Positions 34,918-42,354 of a stretch of 64,000 bases of DNA are shown piece by piece. The number at the start of each line of letters is the position of its first letter. Position 1 is the stretch's first letter. Source of the stretch: Chloroflexota bacterium. Its GTDB lineage: Bacteria > Chloroflexota > Anaerolineae > UBA4142. The position numbers were made by a program, and so were the translations under genes. The notes below the pieces were generated by a model that did not search any database, was not told where the DNA came from, and worked only from the letters and a program-made list of their open reading frames with translations. Location of the stretch: contig JACQYF010000061.1 in the NCBI GenBank assembly GCA_016208315.1, forward strand, positions 42,684 through 106,683, read 5' to 3'.

Positions 34918-36216
34918 TTACGGAATCCAGGATTGGCTGATGGCGGCGTCGTCGGCGTAGATCGCCGCGGGACTGGGGCTGAGCGAGCTGGAATAGTTGT
35001 TGATGCTCCACTGGCAATCGCCGTTCGAGTAGCGCGTCGAACGCCCCGAGTGGTTGATGATCTGCGTGCCGTCTTGCCAGATGGTGACCTGTCCATTGTT
35101 GTCCGGCGTGCATTTGTAGAATGCTTCGATATGCATCCAGCGCCCGACCGGCACGTTGATCGAGGCAGAACCGACCGAGTTTTTCCGCTGCCAATCGTAG
35201 AGGTAGAGGTACATGCTGCCATCGCCACGATTGCCGACGTTGAGGACATAGAAGGGGTCAATGATGCTGTCGTTCACTTTGGATTTCCACTGGAAAATAT
35301 TCCAGTAATTGGGCGCAGAGTAATTCCGCGGGAAGTAGAACCAGGTGCTGTAGTAGAGCGAGCCGTAGGTACGCGATTCGGTCCAGCGGAACAAGCGCGT
35401 GCCGCTTTCGGGCGGCGTCGTCGCGGTCATCTTGACGCTCCACGAACCGCTGCGCGCGACATCTCGCGAGGCGACCGAGTCGGCATTGCCGCTGTTGAAT
35501 TCGCCGCCACCGTTGTTCCACTGATTGAGGTCGCCCGTTTCCATGTTCGCCGACCAGAGCAAATTGGTGGGTGGCGGTGGCGGCACAGGCGTGCTCGTCG
35601 GATTGGGAGCCGGCGTAGGAGGCGGGATGGAAGCGGAACCGGTTTCGATCACGAGCTTGGGTTTGCTACTAGACGATTCGCGGCTAGCAAGGCGAATCAT
35701 CGTACTACTAGGATCGGTCAAACCAAAACTGTACGTGCCGTTGCCCGTAACGTATGACGTCACATCCACCGACGTCCAGTCATCGGCATTCACCGCGCCC
35801 GACGCGCCGATGAAACTACCCAGCGCGGGCGAGTTGCTATAGTTGATCGAACCTTCGCTCCACGAGTTGCTGGTTACGCGATAGACCTTGTAACCGCTGC
35901 TGACCGCGCGGAGCGAGTACAGACGCAAGGTCGCTTTGGTCACCGGACTCGTCAGACCCGACACGGTGAATTTCAGGTAACCGATCAAGAGCGGGGATGA
36001 CTGGGCGCGCACTTCGGGGTAACTGCCATAGTTGGTATTGGGATAGTCGTTGCGCACGAATGAATCGGCAGAGGGCTTGAGGGTTGCCGCGATAACCAGG
36101 TCAGGGGTGCTAGGCAATTCGTCCGCGTGGAGCGTGCTGGCGAACGTTGTAGCCGACAGAGTCAGAAAGACGACGAGCATCAAACCGAGCATTCCGAGCA
36201 GGACGGTCTTGTTCAT
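34918..36216 (-). CDS. Secreted protein with DNRLRE/CBM96-like domain and lyase-like jelly roll
   Basis: A 432-residue exported protein. Signal peptide MNKTVLLGMLGLMLVVFLTLSATTFAS; residues about 45-190 form a DNRLRE/CBM96-like carbohydrate-binding domain (KPSADSFVRNDYPNTNYGSYPEV, LKFTVSGL, WSEGSINYSNSPALG, YSFGLTDPSSTMIRLASRES); a PTPAPNPTSTPV linker follows; residues about 215-432 are the same jelly-roll as in the neighbouring gene, differing at few positions. It is probably the parent of a tandem duplication. A role in binding or degrading the exopolysaccharide is inferred from location. Confidence 0.76.
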   Translation of the reverse strand: MNKTVLLGMLGLMLVVFLTLSATTFASTLHADELPSTPDLVIAATLKPSADSFVRNDYPNTNYGSYPEVRAQSSPLLIGYLKFTVSGLTSPVTKATLRLYSLRAVSSGYKVYRVTSNSWSEGSINYSNSPALGSFIGASGAVNADDWTSVDVTSYVTGNGTYSFGLTDPSSTMIRLASRESSSSKPKLVIETGSASIPPPTPAPNPTSTPVPPPPPTNLLWSANMETGDLNQWNNGGGEFNSGNADSVASRDVARSGSWSVKMTATTPPESGTRLFRWTESRTYGSLYYSTWFYFPRNYSAPNYWNIFQWKSKVNDSIIDPFYVLNVGNRGDGSMYLYLYDWQRKNSVGSASINVPVGRWMHIEAFYKCTPDNNGQVTIWQDGTQIINHSGRSTRYSNGDCQWSINNYSSSLSPSPAAIYADDAAISQSWIP

Positions 36217-36368
36217 TCTGGGACGATACTCCTCCGGACCCTCGGTCGGCCCCAGTGCTGACCTTAGGTCGAGTTTTTTCGTACGTCCCGATTATGACAT
36301 CCTGAACAGGATCGGAAAATCAGTGCTCGTCTGAAATGCTTGTAGGTCTTTGTCCTACAAGACCTTTG

Positions 36369-36453
36369 GAACACGAAAACCGCGAAATAAACGCGAAAAC
36401 CGCGAAAGGACAACCTTTCGCGGTTTTCGCGTCGTTTCGCGGTTTTCGTGTTC
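36369..36453. repeat. Long inverted repeat built of CGCGAAAACCGCGAAA units
   Basis: Arms of about 40 bases (36369-36409 and 36414-36453) with a loop of only four bases and one small internal mismatch. Each arm holds two ACCGCGAAA-type units. It lies directly 3' of the hydrolase gene (minus strand) and is the main feature of the 36217-36454 gap; the rest shows a weak CATAAT -10 for the 36216 gene. Confidence 0.85.
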
Positions 36454-36454
36454 G

Positions 36455-37207
36455 CTACGTTATGAAGCTCTGCACCCGCCTCCATGCGTCCGCCGATTGC
36501 TCGGCAAATTCGGTGGCGCGGCGATCGAAAAAGCTGTGCGTCGCGCCGGGATAGGTGACAAGCTCGTGCTTGACGCCCGCGACAGCCAGCTGCTCGTCCA
36601 GCTTTTGGACATCGGTTGCCGGGATGTTGGCGTCTGCGCCGCCAAACAGTCCGAGAACGGGGCAGCGAATCTTGCTTGCCTGCTCATGGACCGTGCCCTT
36701 GCTGCCGGGAATCTGGCGGCTCATCCCCGGATAGAACGCGATAATGCCCAACAGGTCGAAATTCTCCGCGCCGGTCAACAGAGCGAGCGCGCCGCCGCGA
36801 CAAAAGCCGACAATGAACGGCGCGCGCGCGGTTTTGTTCTGATCGCGCAGATAGGCGAGCGCGGCCGCGACATCGTTGAGAAACGTGGGCATCTGCATTT
36901 GGTCCACATGGGTGCGGTACTCGAAATTCTCGTCGCGCGGGCTGATTCCCGCCGTGCGCCCGAAATAGTCAATCGCGAGCGCGGGAACGCCGATGTCGGC
37001 AAAGCGCAGCGCAAGTTCCTTGTAGAATGCGTGCAAGCCGCGCACGTCGGGAAAGATCAGGACTTCAGCCCCTTTGGGCTGAGGCGAACGCGACATGTAC
37101 GCGGAGAAGCGGTTGCCATCGCTCGCGGTGATCACAATATCCTGCCCATCTCCCGCCGCGCCCGAAATCGGCGGGATAGGTGGTCGCGCGTCAAGGTCAT
37201 AGCACAT
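36455..37207 (-). CDS. Dienelactone hydrolase family protein
   Basis: An alpha/beta-hydrolase of 250 residues. The nucleophile motif is VGFCRGGA (Cys), the acid is in FGGADANIP, and the histidine is in PGATHSFFDRR, the dienelactone-hydrolase triad. It likely cleaves a small cyclic ester or related compound in the cytoplasm. ATG 37207 has GGAG 7 bp upstream; ATG 37213 is also possible. It follows the tetrahaem gene on the same strand but is separated by a terminator, so it is probably expressed on its own. Confidence 0.88.
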   Translation of the reverse strand: MCYDLDARPPIPPISGAAGDGQDIVITASDGNRFSAYMSRSPQPKGAEVLIFPDVRGLHAFYKELALRFADIGVPALAIDYFGRTAGISPRDENFEYRTHVDQMQMPTFLNDVAAALAYLRDQNKTARAPFIVGFCRGGALALLTGAENFDLLGIIAFYPGMSRQIPGSKGTVHEQASKIRCPVLGLFGGADANIPATDVQKLDEQLAVAGVKHELVTYPGATHSFFDRRATEFAEQSADAWRRVQSFIT

Positions 37208-37287
37208 GGTCATGCTCCTTTCTCACTTTGATACTGCATATAGAACGTGAGCGCGCCTGTGCCTGTCGCGCGATATTTTAGGCAAAC

Positions 37288-37321
37288 AAAAAGAGTGCGA
37301 AGAGGGTTCTCGTCGCACTCT
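37288..37321 (-). terminator. Intrinsic terminator before the hydrolase gene
   Basis: On the minus strand AGAGTGCGA pairs with TCGCACTCT (37313-37321 with 37292-37300) and is followed by TTTTT. It could end the flavocytochrome operon (last stop at 37457) or act as an attenuator for the hydrolase. The remaining gap 37322-37456 holds no gene; it contains AAGGCACGACG (37327-37337, minus strand) just before the hairpin. Confidence 0.82.
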
Positions 37322-37456
37322 ACATTCGTCGTGCCTTTGTTCTTAACGCGCTGGCACCTTACATGCGCGAGGAGCGGGACGAATCGCGCTCATGGTAGAG
37401 ACACATTGGGCCTCTCACGGTCGGGATCCGCCCAGGGATTCTCAGCCCGAGTTCGG

Positions 37457-38056
37457 TCATGGCTTGGGAGTTGCGGTCGCTTCCGGAATCTCGTGACAGG
37501 TCCCACACTCCAGAGCACCTGTGTGGTGGCAGGTGAAGCACCACTGAGGATTTGCGGCCTTGACCGCAGCGGTGATATCGCTCGCGCTCGGGGGCAGCGG
37601 GTGCGGTGGGTGGCAGTTGCTGCACTCTGGAATGTCCCTCGAAATGTGAGGGACGTAGCGGTGGGGCGTCGCCTTCTTTTCGTTAGGCCACAGATAATTG
37701 ATGGACGCAGACACGAGTTTATCGAACGGTCCATGACACGATAGGCAAATGTCCTTTGCCACCCCCGCGGCCTTCACCGCTGCGGCGACGGTTGCCGCGG
37801 GCGGCTTGGTAGGCGAAGGCGTCGGCGGGACGGTTGGCGTCGGCGCCTTGGTGGCAGTCGCGGTGGGTGGTAGAGTTGGTGTAGTAGTGGGCAACGGGGT
37901 CGGCGTCGCCGACTTGGTGACCGTTGCCGTCGGCAACAGAGTAGGTGTTATAGTGGGCAAGGCAGTAGGCGTGGGGGCAGGCGAGCACCCGCTTAACAAA
38001 AACGTCAAACAAAGAATCCATGCGCAGATACAGAGACTTGCAGATTGTTTGGTCAT
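37457..38056 (-). CDS. Tetrahaem c-type cytochrome lipoprotein
   Basis: A 199-residue exported electron carrier. Lipobox LLSGC near residues 20-24 gives a lipid anchor; residues 25-85 are a Thr/Pro linker. Four haem motifs follow: CLSCH, CSNCH, CFTCH, CGTCH. The segment between them (ATPHRYVPHISRDIPECSNCHPPHP) matches the tetrahaem domain of flavocytochrome c3 fumarate reductases. It is the third gene after a matching flavoprotein, so it probably passes electrons to that enzyme. The ATG at 38056 has only a weak ribosome site and may rely on coupling to the gene 25 bp upstream. Confidence 0.9.
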   Translation of the reverse strand: MTKQSASLCICAWILCLTFLLSGCSPAPTPTALPTITPTLLPTATVTKSATPTPLPTTTPTLPPTATATKAPTPTVPPTPSPTKPPAATVAAAVKAAGVAKDICLSCHGPFDKLVSASINYLWPNEKKATPHRYVPHISRDIPECSNCHPPHPLPPSASDITAAVKAANPQWCFTCHHTGALECGTCHEIPEATATPKP

Positions 38057-38081
38057 TGTTTTTGAGTTTTCCTGACTATAG

Positions 38082-39014
38082 TTAGCCACTCGTGTCCTCA
38101 ACGGGCACAACCAAGAGTTCCGCTCTGACGGCTACGTCACCGGCAACGTTGAGAGTTGTCTGGAAGGACTGCTTTTCAGCCGCCATAATGTAGAGCTCGT
38201 AATCCCCTTTGGGAACCGTCAGCATCGCCACTCCGCGCTCGTCGGTGTAACCCCTATACGGGTGAAGTATCACATCAGAGCGCTTGATCGGGGTCTTTGT
38301 AACTTTGTCGAGGACCTCTACTGTTACTACATGATCGGGTTGCGTTGCAGTTCTGAAGCCAAAGGGGTAGCAAGATCCTTCATGCCCAAGTTCCATGTCC
38401 GGCTTGGAAAACTTGGCCTCCCACGTGTAGTATCCCTCCACGCTCGGGGCTTTGAGGTCTATCTCCGCCCAGTAGAGAGCGCCCGTATCCGACCACGGAG
38501 CATCACCCAGTGTGCCCGTCGCCACTCTTACTCCCGTGTCATCATGGATTGCGACCTCTTTGGCCGCTAGCTCGCACTCAGCAGAGCACTGTACCCCGAC
38601 CTTGATAGTGAAGCTGGTGTTGAATACGATTGGAGAAGGCACATCCCAAACTGCTATGCTTGTCGTGTGGGGCTTGACAACAAACGAGAACGATGTGGAG
38701 CACTCTTCATGCAGAACGCCTTCCTGTTCCTGCGCCGCGAAGACAGCTGTCCACGTGTATTCACCTGGCTTGGTCGGCGCCCTCACGATGAATTCATCGG
38801 TCTCATTTGCTGGCCTACCGAATGAGACTAGTTCAATTTCCTTTATGGCTGCACCGTCATCAGAGGTGATCGTTACTTTGCTGCCCTGAAGATTACAGTT
38901 GGAAGGGCACGAGACCTGGACATTAAGCGCCATGTCGCTGCCGGCGTAGAGCGCAGCCGGGGCTGGCTCAATCATAGACGCGCTCGTCTTGTGCTTCTGA
39001 CTTTCTTTTGTCAC
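38082..39014 (-). CDS. Protein with tandem Ig-like domains and carboxypeptidase-regulatory-like end
   Basis: A 310-residue beta-rich protein, no clear signal peptide. Two similar Ig-like segments occur at about 20-115 and 118-220, each with a Cys pair (VSCPSNCNL and VQCSAECEL) and a GEYTWTA/GYYTWEA strand. A regulatory-like domain ends the protein (VTVEVLDKVTKTPIKRSDVILHPYRGYTDERGVAMLTVPKGDYELYI). Start GTG 39014 after AAGGAG. It sits between the flavoprotein and the tetrahaem gene, so it may scaffold the complex. How it would be exported is unclear. Confidence 0.72.
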   Translation of the reverse strand: MTKESQKHKTSASMIEPAPAALYAGSDMALNVQVSCPSNCNLQGSKVTITSDDGAAIKEIELVSFGRPANETDEFIVRAPTKPGEYTWTAVFAAQEQEGVLHEECSTSFSFVVKPHTTSIAVWDVPSPIVFNTSFTIKVGVQCSAECELAAKEVAIHDDTGVRVATGTLGDAPWSDTGALYWAEIDLKAPSVEGYYTWEAKFSKPDMELGHEGSCYPFGFRTATQPDHVVTVEVLDKVTKTPIKRSDVILHPYRGYTDERGVAMLTVPKGDYELYIMAAEKQSFQTTLNVAGDVAVRAELLVVPVEDTSG

Positions 39015-39063
39015 GAGCCGCTCCTTAATGATGATGGTTCTACTGCAAAGACCAACCTGCGGT

Positions 39064-39087
39064 GGGGGTTGGCGTACGCCAACCCCC
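39064..39087. repeat. Perfect 24-bp palindrome
   Basis: Twelve-base arms GGGGGTTGGCGT/ACGCCAACCCCC with no loop, in the operon gap between the flavoprotein stop and the Ig-like gene. It may set differential expression of the two. Confidence 0.85.
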
Positions 39088-39112
39088 TGTTGTGCACTTT
39101 GCTCTGTTACTC

Positions 39113-40834
39113 TTAAATCGAGGGTAAACCTGTCTCCTTGGCGGCGTTCTCACCGGCGATGCGAGCGGCGGTTGTATAGTGTCCGAGACTGTTGTGAACG
39201 CGACGCCACCCGAGAGCATTTCCCAACTCACCTGCGGCATAGAGGTGGGGGATCGTCTTTTCTTGGTCAATCGAAACGGCTTTCTGACCATTCATTTGAT
39301 CAGCTTGCTCTAATACCTGGGATTTGGTATTGACGCGAAGTCCATTGCGTTGGGTGTGGCGTATCACGCTTGCCTTGGCGGCGTAAAACGGCGGTTTTGC
39401 GATCTTGCTCAGGGGCATCGGCTTGCCAAAGTCAGTGTCCTTGCCAGCGTCAACGAAACCGTTATATTTGTTGATCGTTTCCTGCAACTTGGCTGGATCA
39501 ACGCCGATCTTTTTGCCAAGTTCCTCAAGACTGTCGGCAATAGCCAGACATGCCGGGTCAAACATGAGTCCCACCTTCGGATTCGCCTTCTTCATGTCTT
39601 CGATGGGCCACTTTAGCGCGGCAGCGGTGTCCGCATCGGCGACAGCCCAAACATTGCGCGGCTGTGGCAGACTCAGGTAGCCGGACGTGTAGGGCCACTC
39701 TGGCCACTCTGACCAACCACCACGTCCAGGTACGCTTGGCTTGGCGCCTTCTGCTTCATTGATCCAGCGCGCGCCGTCGTTCTTCACCAAAATGACACGC
39801 TGGAAGAAATCTGCAGTGCGGGGCAAGCCCTTTCCCGCCGCGTAATTCTTGTTTGTCGTCCAGTCCACTGGGTCCGCTCCCCATCCCCAGTACGACCTGG
39901 AGCCGTAAAAGAGATAGATGTAAGACACAAACGACATGTCGCTGAATCCAGCCCCGACCTCTGCGGCGGCCAGGTGACCGTCGCCCGAACTGTCCACATA
40001 CAGCTTCCCATCGGCTGGGGTCCCACCATCTCCGTATGTATCAGGCCCGACGATTCGTGGATCCCATGCCTGCGCCATCCGATTATTGTCTGTCCACGTT
40101 CCGGCGCAGAGGATGACTCCCTTACGGGCTTTGACGTTGATGGTTCCGGTCTCGTTCTTGATCTCAATGCCAACCACAGGTCCCGTGCCGTCGCGATAGA
40201 TGCGCGTCATTCTGTGTTTCAGGAGAATGGGAACGCCCTGCGCCTTGAGTTTCTTCTCCCATACCTGGGTCCAGCAAATACCACTGTTTGGTGTGCCCAG
40301 CCCACCGGCATAGACGCCCGGTGCTTGTGCCGGCTGGACTCCGCGTTTGATGGGGGGGCGCAGCACCCCGGCGGCGATAGGCGCCCAAACGATGCCGAGG
40401 TCTTGCATCCATTTGATGGTCTCCGCGCCTCGCGCGATCAATGCGCGCATTATTTCGGGCTGACCGCGATATTCGCTAGCCCACATCTCGTCCTGATACC
40501 ACGCTTCGTCGTCGTCTTTAACCCCGTCCCTTTGTTGCACGACATTATTCCCACCCATCGAGCAACTGCCACCGGCGGTCATCCACAGGCCTCCGACGTG
40601 GTCTCCCTTCTCTACGACGACCACATCCGCCCCGGCAGTTTTCGCTTCGATTGCGGCGGCCATTCCAACACCGGCTCCGACAACCACCACGTCAACTTCT
40701 TTGTCCCACTTTGTGGGAATCGGTGCCGCGGCTTGCGCGGTGTTGGTTAACAGCCCGGCTGTGGCAACACTTGCGCTCAAGGCGGCCGCGCCCTTGATGA
40801 AATCGCGACGAGTTAACTTGTTCTGTTCAGACAT
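39113..40834 (-). CDS. Tat-exported FAD reductase of the fumarate reductase/flavocytochrome c type
   Basis: A 573-residue flavoprotein. Twin-arginine signal LTRRDFIKGAAALSASVATAGLL at residues 7-29; FAD site VDVVVVGAGVGMAAAIEAKTAGADVVVVEKG near 48-78; substrate-domain GGSCSMGGNN; FAD-binding YAAGELGNALGWRRVHNSLGHYTTAARIAGENAA at the C-terminus. Such enzymes reduce fumarate, urocanate, methacrylate or similar alkenes, taking electrons from c-type haems. The exact substrate is not predictable. It lacks its own haem domain; the tetrahaem lipoprotein two genes on supplies one. GAAGGAGA precedes the ATG. About 260 bp without a gene lies upstream (40835-41096). Confidence 0.9.
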   Translation of the reverse strand: MSEQNKLTRRDFIKGAAALSASVATAGLLTNTAQAAAPIPTKWDKEVDVVVVGAGVGMAAAIEAKTAGADVVVVEKGDHVGGLWMTAGGSCSMGGNNVVQQRDGVKDDDEAWYQDEMWASEYRGQPEIMRALIARGAETIKWMQDLGIVWAPIAAGVLRPPIKRGVQPAQAPGVYAGGLGTPNSGICWTQVWEKKLKAQGVPILLKHRMTRIYRDGTGPVVGIEIKNETGTINVKARKGVILCAGTWTDNNRMAQAWDPRIVGPDTYGDGGTPADGKLYVDSSGDGHLAAAEVGAGFSDMSFVSYIYLFYGSRSYWGWGADPVDWTTNKNYAAGKGLPRTADFFQRVILVKNDGARWINEAEGAKPSVPGRGGWSEWPEWPYTSGYLSLPQPRNVWAVADADTAAALKWPIEDMKKANPKVGLMFDPACLAIADSLEELGKKIGVDPAKLQETINKYNGFVDAGKDTDFGKPMPLSKIAKPPFYAAKASVIRHTQRNGLRVNTKSQVLEQADQMNGQKAVSIDQEKTIPHLYAAGELGNALGWRRVHNSLGHYTTAARIAGENAAKETGLPSI

Positions 40835-41034
40835 CTAAAATCTCCTTCGATTTTGTTGACCTTGAGAGAGACGATCAGGCATACCGCGCCCTGGATAACA
40901 GGTTAATACCATCCCTTCTCACAATTCGGTGTGCTGTCCCCTCTTCAGGAACCCACGCATGCCCCACCTGGCAAATCTATCCGCCATTAGATATTGGTGA
41001 ATGTCCCCATGCGAGCCAAAGCAAATTCTGTCAT

Positions 41035-41100
41035 GTAGGCACAAGAAGGACCCTCGTCAAAGGCAGGCCACCACCAGTGCCTGTCCCTTCTTGTGCCTAC
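41035..41100. repeat. Imperfect palindrome, GTAGGCACAAGAAGG type
   Basis: Arms of 17-18 bases (41035-41051 and 41083-41100) with an inner AGGCA/TGCCT stem. It covers the last codon of the receiver-like gene and lies upstream of the flavoprotein gene. It could be a terminator for the former, but there is no T-tract. Confidence 0.78.
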
Positions 41101-41510
41101 CTGAACGATTCGTTGTGCTCGCCTTCGCTTGATCTCGCAGTTTTCGTCTCCTTCCGCTGCGAGCCACTTGGTTCCTGCGGCACACTGAGAATGTTCACAA
41201 GATCTTGGGCGTGGCTTGCATTCAGTTGATGTTTGTCGTAGACTCGGATCAGATTGCCCTCTAACCCGAGGCGAATGACTCGGACGGTGGGGGCACAATC
41301 CAACAAACTGGTCAACAGCAGCGGCGATAAAACCGTGTCATCGAGGATAATGATGTCTGGCTGCAACCTCTGAATGTGCGCGAGTGCGTCATCCGTACGA
41401 GATTCCAACCCCACCACGATAAGACCACTCTCCTCTATCAGGCGACTTAAACCGCGGGCGAATAGAAATGGCTTGGAAAAGATAAGGACCCGCTGTCCGG
41501 ATATCGGCAT
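41097..41510 (-). CDS. Degenerate receiver-domain protein
   Basis: A 137-residue protein resembling a lone response-regulator receiver domain. The phosphoacceptor region IIILDDTVL is recognisable, but the acidic pair at the end of strand 1 is replaced (VLIFSKPFLFARGL) and the conserved lysine strand reads RVIRLGLEGN. Phosphorylation is therefore doubtful, and a protein-interaction or inhibitor role is more likely. No output domain; the last 30 residues are polar and disordered. It has its own promoter at 41545-41573, between two respiratory modules. Confidence 0.72.
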   Translation of the reverse strand: MPISGQRVLIFSKPFLFARGLSRLIEESGLIVVGLESRTDDALAHIQRLQPDIIILDDTVLSPLLLTSLLDCAPTVRVIRLGLEGNLIRVYDKHQLNASHAQDLVNILSVPQEPSGSQRKETKTARSSEGEHNESFR

Positions 41511-41544
41511 TGATTACTTGACTGCCTATGAGCGATTTGTGTCA

Positions 41545-41573
41545 ATTATAACAAGCGGTAGCCCGTCTGTCAG
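41545..41573 (-). promoter_or_regulatory. Promoter of the receiver-like gene
   Basis: Minus strand: CTGACA (41568-41573), 17 bp, TATAAT (41545-41550). The start site would be about 28 bp before the ATG at 41510. It lies downstream of the terminator that ends the molybdoenzyme/two-component operon. Confidence 0.8.
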
Positions 41574-41624
41574 TCCCCTGAAGGCGCATTTTGAGCGTAT
41601 CGAAAGGGCAATCCGCCAGTAATC

Positions 41625-41649
41625 AAAAAGGGTCACCCGTGGGTGACCC
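41625..41649 (-). terminator. Intrinsic terminator after the NarL-like gene
   Basis: Perfect GGGTCACCC/GGGTGACCC stem with a 2-base gap and a TTTTT run on the minus strand. It closes the long DmsA-to-regulator transcription unit, 43 bp beyond the last stop codon. Confidence 0.9.
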
Positions 41650-41691
41650 AGTGATCCGAAAGTAGCACCAGCCCGATAGAAGGCGCCGACG

Positions 41692-42354
41692 CTACTGGCG
41701 AGGTTTGCTTCCGCGCTGCTTGTACGCACAGAGCGCGGCCTGGACGCGATTTTGAAGGTGCAGTTTTGCCAAGATGTTGCGTAGATGGCGCTTGACCGTA
41801 TGTTCGCTAATCGTCAATTTCTCGGCGATTTGCCGGTTCGTCAGTCCGTCGGCGAGACAGTGCAGCACTTCAAGTTCTCGCTCGCTTAGTTGTTCCTGAT
41901 TCGATTCGTCCAATTGTTGAGCCGGCGACGGATGAGCGAATTCTCCGAGCATTTTATTAGCCATCACTCCGGAGATGGGCGCTTCCCCGACGAATATTCC
42001 CTCGATGAAACGATACAACTCCTCTGGTAGCACATCCTTGAGGACATAACCCTGCGCTCCGCTCTTGATCGCTTCAAACAGGTCTGCCTCGTTCTCCGAC
42101 AGCGTGAGCATCACGACGCGCACATCCGGCATCTCCGCCTTGATCTGCCGAGTCGCATCCAATCCGTCCATTCCCGCCATGCGAACGTCCATCAAGATGA
42201 GGTCCGGCATCAACTCGCGCGCTAACGCAACTGCTTGCCCGCCGTCTGCCGCTTGTCCCACCACCTCGATATTTGGACGGCAGCGCAATAGCCCTGCCAA
42301 GCCCTCACGGAACAACGCGTGGTCGTCCACCAGCAGCACGGAAATCGGTTTCAT
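41692..42354 (-). CDS. NarL/FixJ-type response regulator
   Basis: A 220-residue transcription factor. Receiver domain LLVDDHALFREGLAGLL with phosphoacceptor in DLILMDVRMAGMDG and lysine in YVLKDVLP; C-terminal LuxR-type helix-turn-helix LSERELEVLHCLADGLTNRQIAEKLTISEHTVKRHLRNILAKL. The ATG at 42354 overlaps the kinase stop by 4 bp and has GGAGG 7 bp upstream. It presumably controls the molybdoenzyme operon in which it is the last gene. Confidence 0.95.
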   Translation of the reverse strand: MKPISVLLVDDHALFREGLAGLLRCRPNIEVVGQAADGGQAVALARELMPDLILMDVRMAGMDGLDATRQIKAEMPDVRVVMLTLSENEADLFEAIKSGAQGYVLKDVLPEELYRFIEGIFVGEAPISGVMANKMLGEFAHPSPAQQLDESNQEQLSERELEVLHCLADGLTNRQIAEKLTISEHTVKRHLRNILAKLHLQNRVQAALCAYKQRGSKPRQ

